Assembly (NCBI GenBank): GCA_046330395.1
Contig: JAXLSS010000013.1
Span: 1-64,000 of the forward strand
Source of the DNA: Ga0077560 sp046330395
Lineage (GTDB): Bacteria; Actinomycetota; Thermoleophilia; Miltoncostaeales; Miltoncostaeaceae
Reading direction: 5' to 3'
DNA: 64,000 bases
Part shown: positions 1-7,533 of the stretch, one piece after another
How positions within the stretch are numbered: the stretch's first letter is position 1
How the letters are laid out: the number at the start of each line of letters is the position of its first letter
The notes under the pieces: model-generated
What the model was told of the DNA's origin: nothing
The model's database searches: none
Seen by the model: the letters and a program-made list of their open reading frames with translations, nothing else
Made by a program: the position numbers and the translations under genes

Positions 1-2
1 AC

Positions 3-1271
3 GCCGTCCTGGCGGCGGACCGCGCCGTCGACGCGCTCACCGCGACCGCGGCGCCCGGCCGGATCGACGACGAGACCAACGGCCTGCCGCTCGCCTCCCG
101 CGCCACCGGCCAGAAGGCCGGGACGCTGCTACGGGCCCGCCCCTGCTACATCTGCAAGGAGCGGTACACCGAGGTCGACGCGTTCTACCACCAGCTCTGC
201 CCGGACTGCGCCGCCGTGAACCACGCCAAGCGCGACGCGCGCACGGACCTCACCGGGCGGCGGGCGCTCCTCACCGGCGGGCGGGCGAAGATCGGGATGT
301 ACATCGCGCTGCGCCTGCTGCGCGACGGCGCGCACACCACGATCACCACCCGCTTCCCGCGGGACGCGGTGCGCCGGTTCCGGGCGATGCCCGACAGCGC
401 GGACTGGTTCCACCGGCTCAGCATCGTCGGCATCGACCTGCGGAACCCCGCCCAGGTGGTGGCGCTCGCCGACGCCATCGCCGCCGAGGGGCCGCTCGAC
501 ATCCTCATCAACAACGCCGCCCAGACCGTGCGGCGCTCCGCGCAGGCCTACGCCCTGCTGGCGGACGCCGAAGCCGCGGCGCTGCCACCCGGCCCGATGC
601 CCGAGGTGCGCGTGTTCGGCCCGGAGTCCGACTCCGCCCCGCATGGGCTGGAGGCGGGCCACCGGCCCCACTGGACGCCCACCCCGGAGGCCGTCAGCGC
701 ACTGGCGCTCACCGCCGGGTCGGCGTCACCCGAGCGGATCGCCGCCCGCATGGCGATCGATGCCGGCGGCCTGGTGCCGGACCTGGACCCGGTGAACAGC
801 TGGGTGCAGGTGGTCCACGAGGTGGACCCGCGGGAGCTGCTGGAGGTGCAGCTCTGCAACGTCACCGCGCCGTTCATCCTGGTGAGCCGCCTGCGGCCGT
901 CCCTGGCCGCCACCTCCGCACGGCGCTCGTACGTGGTGAACGTGTCCGCGATGGAGGGGCAGTTCAGCCGCGGCTACAAGGGCCCCGGCCACCCCCACAC
1001 CAACATGGCGAAGGCCGCGCTCAACATGCTCACCCGCACCAGCGCGAACGAGATGTTCGAGGACGGCATCCTGATGACGGCCGTGGACACCGGCTGGATC
1101 ACCGATGAGCGCCCCCATCCCACCAAGATGCGCCTGGCCGACGAGGGTTTCCACGCGCCGCTTGACCTCGTGGACGGCGCCGCCCGGGTGTACGACCCCA
1201 TCGTGCGAGGCGAGGCCGGTGAGGACCTGTACGGCTGCTTCCTGAAGGACTTCACCAAGCACCCCTGGTAG
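3..1271 (+). CDS. SDR-family oxidoreductase with N-terminal CxxC...CxxC segment, 5' end missing
   Basis: The reading frame is open from the first bases of the window, so the true start lies upstream; the internal GTG at 216 would cut the domain. Codons 48-73 of the visible part hold two CxxC pairs (CYIC and CPDC), a zinc-ribbon-like module. A Rossmann fold follows, with TGGRAKIG as the nucleotide loop and NNAAQT as the SDR NNAG equivalent. The usual YxxxK is TNMAK, so the lysine stays but the tyrosine is replaced by threonine. I recall the same zinc-plus-SDR layout in a conserved bacterial and eukaryotic family, but its substrate is not known to me. It ends about 80 bases before the arsenic regulator palindrome and is probably unrelated to that operon. 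Confidence 0.85.
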   Translation, partial: AVLAADRAVDALTATAAPGRIDDETNGLPLASRATGQKAGTLLRARPCYICKERYTEVDAFYHQLCPDCAAVNHAKRDARTDLTGRRALLTGGRAKIGMYIALRLLRDGAHTTITTRFPRDAVRRFRAMPDSADWFHRLSIVGIDLRNPAQVVALADAIAAEGPLDILINNAAQTVRRSAQAYALLADAEAAALPPGPMPEVRVFGPESDSAPHGLEAGHRPHWTPTPEAVSALALTAGSASPERIAARMAIDAGGLVPDLDPVNSWVQVVHEVDPRELLEVQLCNVTAPFILVSRLRPSLAATSARRSYVVNVSAMEGQFSRGYKGPGHPHTNMAKAALNMLTRTSANEMFEDGILMTAVDTGWITDERPHPTKMRLADEGFHAPLDLVDGAARVYDPIVRGEAGEDLYGCFLKDFTKHPW

Positions 1272-1349
1272 GGCGCCCCGGCGGGGTACCCCTGACGGCC
1301 ACGCATGAACGGGATGCCCCGGGGGTGCACCCGGTCGCGTCATGGCGTA

Positions 1350-1369
1350 TCATCGTCAATCGACGATGA
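1350..1369. promoter_or_regulatory. Palindromic operator upstream of arsR
   Basis: TCATCGTC-AATC-GACGATGA is a perfect inverted repeat with 8-base arms and a 4-base spacer. It ends 20 bases before the chosen arsR start. Its size and position fit an ArsR/SmtB-type dimer site for autorepression; binding itself is inferred. Confidence 0.65.
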
Positions 1370-1389
1370 GCGATGAAGGACACACCGGA

Positions 1390-1734
1390 ATGGACGAAAG
1401 CTCCGTCCTCCCCATCGACCAGGGGGAGGCGATGGACGCGATCGCACGGGTGGCCAAGGCGCTGGGACACCCGATGCGGGTGCGGATCATGCGCCTGCTG
1501 CTGGGGCGTGAAGCGTGCATGTGCGGCCAGATCGTTGCCGAGCTGCCGCTGTCGCAGGCCACGGTGTCGCAGCATCTGAAGGTGCTGAAGGACGCCGGCC
1601 TGATTCGCGGCGACATCGACGGTCCGCGCGTCTGTTACTGCGCCGAGACCGACACCCTCGAGCGCCATCTGGGTCTCGTCTCGGCCCTGCTCACCAACGA
1701 GCCCCTGGAACAACGAATGGAGGTGGCGCGGTGA
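1390..1734 (+). CDS. arsR: ArsR-family metalloregulatory repressor
   Basis: A 114-residue winged-helix repressor of the ArsR/SmtB type. It expectedly senses arsenite or antimonite through cysteines and releases the operator. Visible features are the dimerisation/DNA helices with LSQATVSQHLKVLKDAGL as recognition helix and a CMC cysteine pair just before them, the usual place for the metalloid ligands. I chose ATG 1390 because GAAGGA lies 9-10 bases upstream; the in-frame ATGs at 1342 and 1366 sit before or inside the operator palindrome. The stop overlaps the next gene's GTG, so arsR and arsD are translationally coupled. Specificity for arsenic rather than another metal is inferred from the neighbouring arsD/arsA. 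Confidence 0.9.
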   Translation: MDESSVLPIDQGEAMDAIARVAKALGHPMRVRIMRLLLGREACMCGQIVAELPLSQATVSQHLKVLKDAGLIRGDIDGPRVCYCAETDTLERHLGLVSALLTNEPLEQRMEVAR

Positions 1735-2909
1735 TCAGCGTCAAGGTGTTCGACCCCGCGATGTGCTGCTCCACCGGGGTGTGCGGCCCGGGTGTGGATC
1801 CGCAGCTGGCGCGATTCGCCGCCGATCTGGAGTGGCTCGCGGGGCAGGGCGTGCGGGTGGAGCGGTTCAACCTGGCCCAGCAGCCGGAGGCGTTCGTGGC
1901 CCACCCGGCGGTGACCGAGGCCATGCGCGATCGCGGCGACGCTGTGCTGCCCCTGATCGTGGTCGACGGCGACGCCGTCAGCGAGGGCGCGTACGCCACC
2001 CGCGAGCAGTTGGCCGGGTGGGCCCACGTGACGCCACTGGCCGCCCCGGTCTGGGCGGATTGGGTGCGTGACCTGGTCGGCATCGGTGCGTCCCTGGCGG
2101 CCAACTGTGAGCCCTGCCTGGAGGAGTACGTGCAGCGGGCTCGCCGGGCCGGTGTCTCCGACGAGATGCTGCGGCTGGCGTTCGCCACCGCGGTCGAGGT
2201 GAAGGCGCTCCCGGCGGAGCACATCGAGCAGTTGGCGCTGTCGTTGGTGCGCCCCAGGACGGCGGTGCTGGCCGCCACGCCCGCGGGGGTGACTGCGGCT
2301 GCGAGCCGGAGGGTGCTGCTGATGTCCGGGCACCTGCTGAGGACTCCGGAAACACGCGTCCTGTTCTTCACCGGCAAGGGCGGGATGGGCAAGACCACGC
2401 TGGCCTGCGCCACGGCCGTCCACCTGGCCCGGCAGGGCGAGCGCGTCCTGCTGGTCTCCACGGACCCCGCCTCCAACCTGGACGAAGTGCTCTGCACCGA
2501 CCTGGGTGAGGAGCCCCGGCCCGTCCCCGGCAGCGGGGGTTGGATGCCGCCAACGTCGATCCGGAGGCGGCGGCGCACACGTACCGCGAACGGGTGGTCG
2601 GCCGTATCGCGGCGTGCTTCCCGACAGCGCGATCCGTGGCATGGAGGAGAGCCTGTCCGGTGCCTGCACCGTCGAGATCGCGGCCTTCGACGCGTTCACC
2701 CGCCTGCTGGCCGACCCGGCAGCGCGACGGCCCAGTACGACCGGGTGATCTTCGACACCGCGCCCACCGGGCACACGCTGCGGCCGCCGTCGCTGCCCGC
2801 AGCGTGGACCGACTTCATCGACGGCAACACCACCGGCACCTCGTGTCTGGGACCCTGGCAGGCCTGGAGCGCCAGCGGGAGACCTACGCGGCCAGCGTCG
2901 CCACGCTGA
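1731..2909 (+). CDS. arsD: ArsD metallochaperone joined to an AhpD-like CxxC domain, reading on into ArsA
   Basis: From GTG 1731 the protein begins as ArsD, with cysteines at positions 12, 13 and 18, exactly those that hold As(III) for transfer to the ArsA ATPase. Residues of about 105-165 form an AhpD/carboxymuconolactone-decarboxylase-like domain with NCEPC (CxxC), a fold that can carry thiol redox chemistry. No stop follows: the same frame enters ArsA (GKGGMGKTT) and runs until the frame is lost near 2535, with its stop at 2907-2909. Either this is a true ArsD-AhpD-ArsA fusion, or arsD ends near 2320 and a base is missing. ATG 2322 with GGAGGG 8 bases upstream and a TGATG arrangement favours a separate arsA. 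Confidence 0.7.
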   Translation: MISVKVFDPAMCCSTGVCGPGVDPQLARFAADLEWLAGQGVRVERFNLAQQPEAFVAHPAVTEAMRDRGDAVLPLIVVDGDAVSEGAYATREQLAGWAHVTPLAAPVWADWVRDLVGIGASLAANCEPCLEEYVQRARRAGVSDEMLRLAFATAVEVKALPAEHIEQLALSLVRPRTAVLAATPAGVTAAASRRVLLMSGHLLRTPETRVLFFTGKGGMGKTTLACATAVHLARQGERVLLVSTDPASNLDEVLCTDLGEEPRPVPGSGGWMPPTSIRRRRRTRTANGWSAVSRRASRQRDPWHGGEPVRCLHRRDRGLRRVHPPAGRPGSATAQYDRVIFDTAPTGHTLRPPSLPAAWTDFIDGNTTGTSCLGPWQAWSASGRPTRPASPR

Positions 2910-4073
2910 CCGACCCGGCGCGGACGACGCTCGTGCTGGTCGCGCGCTCCTGGAGCCCAGCGCCCCGCACGAGGCGGCCCGCACCTCGCGGGAACTCGCC
3001 GCCGCGGGCATGCGAGCAGGTGCTGGCCCTCAACGGCGTCTTCACGCTCAGCGATGCTACCCGACGCGGCGGCGGCCGCGCTGCACGCCCAGCAGCGGGA
3101 CGGCGCTGTCGGGCTATCCCGAGACACTCGCCGATCTGGAGCGGGTGGAGGTGCCGCTGCACCTGTTCGCGCCATCGGCGTGCCCGCCTTGGCGCGGTGC
3201 TGGGGCCAGTCGCCCTCGCCGGCCGAGGCCACGACGCCACCGGCGGCGCCCGAGGGCGGGTCCCTTCCCGAACTGATCGATCGACTGGCCGACGCCGGGC
3301 ACGGCGTGGTGATGACGATGGGCAAGGGTGGGGCCGGCACCACCATCGCCGCCGCGATCGCGATGGAGCTCGCCCACCGGGGCCACCGGGTGCACCTCAG
3401 CACCACGGACCCCGCCGCCCACGTGGAGGCCGCCATCGGCGACGGGCGCGACGGCCTGCGGGTGTCCAGGATCGACCCGGCTGCGGAGACGCGCACCTAC
3501 ACCGACGAGGTGATGCGCCAGGCGGGAAGCGGGCTCTCCGCCGATGCGCGCGCATTGCTGGAGGAGGACCTGCGGTCGCCGTGCACCGAGGAGATCGCGG
3601 TGTTCCGGGCCTTCGCGCGCACGGTCGCCGACGGCGAGGACGGCTTCGTGGTGCTGGACACCGCGCCCACCGGGCACACGCTGCTGTTGCTGGACGCCGC
3701 CGAGGCCTACCACCGCGACGTGGGCCGTACCCAGGCGGAGGTTCCGGACGACGTCCGGCGGCTGCTCCCGCGGCTGCGTGACCCGCAGTTCACGCGGGTC
3801 CTCATCATCACCCTCCCCGAGGCCACACCGGTGCACGAGGCCGCCCGGCTCGCCGACGACCTGGAGCGCGCCGGCATCACTCCGTACACCTGGGTGGTGA
3901 ACCAGAGCCTGGCCACCGCGGGGGTCACCGACCCCACGCTGCAGGCCCGCGCCCGACGTGAACACGGGCTGGTCGCCGAGGTGCAGCGGCTCGCGGAGCA
4001 CGTGGTCGTGGTGCCGTGGCAGCCGGGTGATCTGGTGGGCGCCCGGGGCCTGGGGGCACTGGCGACCTGCTGA
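2322..4073 (+). pseudogene. arsA: ArsA arsenite-efflux ATPase, broken by multiple single-base frameshifts
   Basis: ArsA is a two-domain ATPase that energises arsenite export. The first half shows GKGGMGKTT, STDPASNLDEVL, DTAPTGHTL and WTDFIDGNTTGTSCLGP, but these pieces lie in three frames. The frame changes near 2535, 2602, 2725, 2855, 2945, 3010, 3057, 3110 and 3172. The second half is uninterrupted to 4073, with STTDPAAH and DTAPTGHTLLLLDA. Its P-loop reads MGKGGAGTT: the lysine that normally precedes the threonines is a threonine. Conserved amino acids right up to each break argue for sequence error rather than slow decay. No arsenite permease gene is visible nearby. Confidence 0.8.
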
Positions 4074-4218
4074 GGGAAGGGGGCAACCTGCGCCACCATG
4101 TCGTCGAAGCCCATGACCGAGGCTTTGTCCCGCGCGGGCCCGGGAGTGCCCCTCCCGACCGGCCGGGGTCCGCGCGAAAAGGGGGCTGGTCCGGACGCGC
4201 CGTTGCGGCCGGCGCGGG

Positions 4219-4224
4219 TAGCGT
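4219..4224 (+). promoter_or_regulatory. Candidate -10 box TAGCGT
   Basis: TAGCGT lies 39 bases before the start at 4264 and matches a hexamer seen before several other genes in the window. No clear -35 box was found. Confidence 0.3.
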
Positions 4225-4263
4225 CCCGGGTGCACGCACCCATTCAGCGGGACCACGCGCCCG

Positions 4264-5154
4264 ATGATCCAGAAGCCACGCACCATGGTGAGGATGTCGC
4301 CCGGCCCCTGCGCAGCACCCCGGGCCGCCCGATGGGTGCGGGGAACCCAGCGGCCCGGCCTCGTGATGCTGGCCGGCATCACCCTGGTGTGCGCCGGGTG
4401 CGGAGGCGGATCGGGCGTACCCACCACGGCGGCCACCTCCACCGCGCCGACCACCACCGGCACCGCGCCGTCCCCCATTGCGTCGCTCGCCACCGAATGC
4501 CACACCGGCACGGCCGGTTTCCGGCGCACCGTGCTGCGCACCGCGGACGGGGTGCGGTTGGCGGCGGCCGAGTCGGGCTCGGGCGCCACCGCCGTGATCC
4601 TGGTGCACCAGGCCGACACCACCCTGTGCGACTGGCTGCCCTACGCACGACGGCTGCGGGCGCAGGCCCGCGTGCTGGCCCTGGATCTCCGAGGCTACGG
4701 CGCGTCCGACGGCGCCGTCGAACGCGCGGCCATCGGCCGTTTCGATCGGGACGTCGCCGCCGCGGTGCGGCGCGTCCGGCGTGAGGGCGCGCGGCGCGTG
4801 GTGCTGATCGGCGCCAGCATGGGCGGCGCGGTGGTGCTGTCGGCCGCCGGCCGGATCCACCCCACGGTGAGCGCTGTGGTCAGTCTGTCGGCCCCCGCCG
4901 AGTGGCCCGACATCACCCCGGGGCGCGCCGCCCGGCGGCTACGGATCCCGCTCATCCTCGCGGCGGGGGCACAGGACTCCGGGTTCGCTCAGGACGCCCG
5001 GACGCTGGCGCGCCTGGCGGCGGCCAACCCACGGGCCCGGCTGGTGATCCTGGACAGCGCCCACCACGGCGTGCAGCTGGTGGACGGCCGCGACGCGCAG
5101 GCGTCGCGCATCGACGGGCTCATCCGGTCGACCATCGCCTCGGTGGCCGGCTGA
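4264..5154 (+). CDS. Alpha/beta-hydrolase lipoprotein
   Basis: A 296-residue predicted exported hydrolase. A basic N-terminus leads into a hydrophobic stretch ending in VCAGC, a lipobox-like site, then a Thr/Ala/Pro-rich linker and an alpha/beta-hydrolase fold. The nucleophile elbow is GASMGG (serine), LRGYGAS precedes it, and HHGV near the C-terminus gives the catalytic histidine. Family members cleave esters, amides or similar bonds; the substrate cannot be told. The gene follows the ars locus after about 190 bases without a clear gene and converges on the next gene. ATG 4264 is used; the internal ATG just before the hydrophobic stretch is possible. Confidence 0.75.
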   Translation: MIQKPRTMVRMSPGPCAAPRAARWVRGTQRPGLVMLAGITLVCAGCGGGSGVPTTAATSTAPTTTGTAPSPIASLATECHTGTAGFRRTVLRTADGVRLAAAESGSGATAVILVHQADTTLCDWLPYARRLRAQARVLALDLRGYGASDGAVERAAIGRFDRDVAAAVRRVRREGARRVVLIGASMGGAVVLSAAGRIHPTVSAVVSLSAPAEWPDITPGRAARRLRIPLILAAGAQDSGFAQDARTLARLAAANPRARLVILDSAHHGVQLVDGRDAQASRIDGLIRSTIASVAG

Positions 5155-5231
5155 TCCCGCCGGCCCGTGGGCGCGGACCCGGGGAGGCCTCGTTCACCGT
5201 GACCCGGTGAGCGGAAGCCTGACGCCCGCGC

Positions 5232-6158
5232 TCAGGCCCAGGCGGAGACGATGGCCCACGTGATGGCCAGCACCATGCCCTGGTGGAACGCCACCAGGAT
5301 GCCGGGCTCCTTGGGCCGCAGGTTGACCGCGTGGAACAGCAGGAACCCCACCAGGAACTGGGTCACCGCGAGGTAGAAGGCAAGCTCGTACAGGGGCATC
5401 TGCCAGCCCAGGGTGCCCACCACGGCCAGCCCCGAGATGATGTGCGCGGCCGTCACCCACTGGGGCAGCTTCTTCGGCACGTCGAACGCCCCGATGGGCT
5501 GCCCGAACCCGCGCTGCCCGGTGGTGACCCCCCCGAAGAACACCGCGGTGAGCACGCAGTGCAGCGAACTCATGTGGTCGAGGTAGTTCCAGAAGTGCAC
5601 CGCCGGCCAGTAGTAGGCCTCCAGGTAACAGAGGAACACCCCGTAGGCCAGCAGGCCGTGGACGCCGTGGACGATGGACGGCAGGCGGCCGGCCAGCACA
5701 TGGAGGGTGCCCACGCCCAGCAGGGCGGTCAGGCCGATCAGCACCAGGCCGTTGATGGTGAGCGAGTTGGGCTTCAGGGCCACCAGCGCCACCGCGATGA
5801 GCCCCACCAGCGTGGCCACGATGCGGTGCGCCGCCTCCGGGTCCCCGCGCACCAGCAGCACCAGGATGTTGCGGGTGTAGGGCCAGTTGGTGCCGAGCGA
5901 CAGCCCGAAGCCGAAGCCCTCCACCAGGCTGCCCAGCAGGATGAGGATGGCGGCCAGCGACACCTCGCTCAGCACAAGGCCGTCCACCAGGGCGTTCTTA
6001 CCGGTGGCCGAGGTGGTGAGGGCGCGGACCACACCCGCCACCAGGGCGGTCACCACGAGGGCCAGGATGAGCACGCGGATCACCCGGACCAGGGTGGTGA
6101 TCTCGCCGTCGATCACCGACGAGCCGGGCTCGCGGCGGCGATCGTCTGGGGCCGTCAA
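5232..6158 (-). CDS. Polytopic membrane protein with conserved-looking histidines, haem-A-synthase-like
   Basis: A 308-residue protein with about eight or nine hydrophobic helices and short loops. Several helices carry histidines near their ends: EAAHRIVATL, HGVHGLLAYG, TAAHIISGL and LLFHAVNL. This pattern recalls COX15/CtaA and other haem-binding bundles, but I see no diagnostic motif and leave the function open. The TTG at 6158 gives the longest form; GTG 6116 (residue 15) just before the first helix is an alternative. The gene stands alone, convergent with the hydrolase upstream and divergent from the phosphoribosyltransferase. Confidence 0.6.
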   Translation of the reverse strand: MTAPDDRRREPGSSVIDGEITTLVRVIRVLILALVVTALVAGVVRALTTSATGKNALVDGLVLSEVSLAAILILLGSLVEGFGFGLSLGTNWPYTRNILVLLVRGDPEAAHRIVATLVGLIAVALVALKPNSLTINGLVLIGLTALLGVGTLHVLAGRLPSIVHGVHGLLAYGVFLCYLEAYYWPAVHFWNYLDHMSSLHCVLTAVFFGGVTTGQRGFGQPIGAFDVPKKLPQWVTAAHIISGLAVVGTLGWQMPLYELAFYLAVTQFLVGFLLFHAVNLRPKEPGILVAFHQGMVLAITWAIVSAWA

Positions 6159-6311
6159 CTCGGTGGCGTCGGGCGTTTCGGGTCCTCCAACCGGGGGTGC
6201 GAAGCGGCGTGGATTCTAGAGCCGCGGCGCCGCCGGTCCGGGGGGACGAGCGTCCTTGGCGGCGGTGGATCGGGCCACCCGAGCCCGGGAGCCGTCGGGA
6301 CCGGGCGGGCA

Positions 6312-6317
6312 TAGGCT
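6312..6317 (+). promoter_or_regulatory. Candidate -10 box TAGGCT
   Basis: ATAGGCTTGC at 6311-6320 is repeated exactly before the regulator gene at 35230. Here it lies 51 bases before the phosphoribosyltransferase start. Confidence 0.35.
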
Positions 6318-6368
6318 TGCGATGCCGGTGTATCGGCCGCGCCGGTGCCTCCAGGAGGCGCATGTTCC

Positions 6369-7067
6369 GTGTTCCGGGGAACCACCCCCAGATTCCGTGA
6401 CCGGCACGACGCCGGCCGCATGCTGGCCGAACGCCTGGCCCGAATGGACCTGGGGGGCGCGGTGGTGTTCGGGCTGGCGCGTGGTGGTGTGCCGGTGGCC
6501 GCCGAGGTGGCCGGCGCCCTGGACGCTCCCCTGGACGTCCTGGTGGCGCGCAAGATCGGCGCGCCCGGCAACCCCGAGTACGGCATCGGCGCCATCGCCG
6601 AGGGTGACGTGCGGGTGCTCAACCACGAGGCGCTGCGCGCCCTGCATGTGGGCGACGCGGACCTGGAGGCCGCCACCGCCCGCGAGCGGGCCGAGCTGGC
6701 GGCCCGCGTGCGGCGCTACCGCGGCGGCCGCCCCCCGCGGGAGGTCACGGGACGCACCGCCATCGTGGTGGACGACGGCTTGGCCACCGGCGGCACCGCG
6801 CGGGCCGCGCTGCGCGCCGTGCGCGCCATGCACCCCGGCCGGCTGGTGCTGGCGGTGCCCGTGGGTGCGCCCCGCACCGTGGCCGCGCTCCGCCACGAGG
6901 CCGACGACGTGGTGTGCCTGCTGGAGCCCGAGTCGCTGTGGGCGGTGGGCGCCTGGTACCGCGACTTCTCGCCCACGCCCGACGAGGAGGTCACCCGGCT
7001 CCTGGCCGGGGGCGAGGACGGTCCGCCGCGGCCGCCACGCTCACCCGGCGGGGGCTCGCGACCCTGA
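6369..7067 (+). CDS. Phosphoribosyltransferase-family protein
   Basis: A 232-residue type I phosphoribosyltransferase fold. The PRPP-binding loop is IVVDDGLATGGT, and LARGGVPVA plus VARKIGAPGNPEYGIGA are typical of the stand-alone 'predicted phosphoribosyltransferase' group. These proteins are often encoded beside stress or hydrolase genes, and their acceptor base is unknown. I chose GTG 6369 because AGGAGG sits at 6353-6358, ten bases upstream; the GTG at 6345 would put that ribosome site inside the gene. The C-terminal 20 residues are low-complexity Pro/Gly. No partner gene lies on the same strand immediately downstream. Confidence 0.8.
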   Translation: MFRGTTPRFRDRHDAGRMLAERLARMDLGGAVVFGLARGGVPVAAEVAGALDAPLDVLVARKIGAPGNPEYGIGAIAEGDVRVLNHEALRALHVGDADLEAATARERAELAARVRRYRGGRPPREVTGRTAIVVDDGLATGGTARAALRAVRAMHPGRLVLAVPVGAPRTVAALRHEADDVVCLLEPESLWAVGAWYRDFSPTPDEEVTRLLAGGEDGPPRPPRSPGGGSRP

Positions 7068-7112
7068 CTTGCGATTTGCGCACACCGGCGGAGGAGCGTG
7101 CCATCCGCCGCC

Positions 7113-7256
7113 CTACGGCACCCGGACACGTTCGGCCACGGCGGCGTCCTGCGAGTGGCGTCCCGCACGGAAGGCGCGGCCCCGGGTGATCCAGGCCGTG
7201 CCGCCGGCCGCCATGAGGACGGCGATCAGCGCGAGGGCGAGGTTGGTCCCGATCAT
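7113..7256 (-). CDS. 47-residue single-helix membrane protein
   Basis: Read leftward, AGGAGG at 7266-7261 lies four bases before ATG 7256. The product starts with about 20 hydrophobic residues (IGTNLALALIAVLMAAGGTA) followed by a basic, polar tail of about 25 residues. This is the make-up of a small inner-membrane protein with a cytoplasmic tail. No homologue is recognised. The strong ribosome site and clean composition make it more believable than the long frame that contains it. Confidence 0.55.
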   Translation of the reverse strand: MIGTNLALALIAVLMAAGGTAWITRGRAFRAGRHSQDAAVAERVRVP

Positions 7257-7411
7257 GATGCCTCCTGATTCGCGATGCACCGGCGGTACCCCTTCGCGCC
7301 CTCGGGCAATGGGAAGGCCCCGGGGCCGGTGTTCCCACGGCGGCATGGTTCGTGTGCCCCCGCACCGCGGCCTGGGAGCATGGACGCGCTCGCAGAACCC
7401 CGGGGGACCCC

Positions 7412-7533
7412 GTGCTCGACCCGATTGACCGATTGGACCGTCGTCGCAGAGCGCGGATCCGCCGCCGCCGGGTGCGCGTGGCCGGTGCCCTCGCAACCCT
7501 GGGCGTGGCGGGTGGCGCCTGCTGGCGCTCACC
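7412..7533 (+). other. Probable N-terminal leader of the propeller protein, one base out of frame
   Basis: From GTG 7412 (GGGGGA just upstream) this frame encodes an Arg-rich start and the hydrophobic run RVAGALATLGVAGGA. At about 7520 the hydrophobic segment continues only if one base is added (GGCGCC to GGCGCCC), giving ALLALTMGGSGS and joining the long frame at 7534. It looks like the lost signal anchor of the next gene, separated by a single missing base. Confidence 0.55.

Noticed and set aside
1342..1389. Earlier ATG starts for arsR at 1342 and 1366
   Set aside because: They lie before or within the operator palindrome, and the ATG at 1390 has the better ribosome site.
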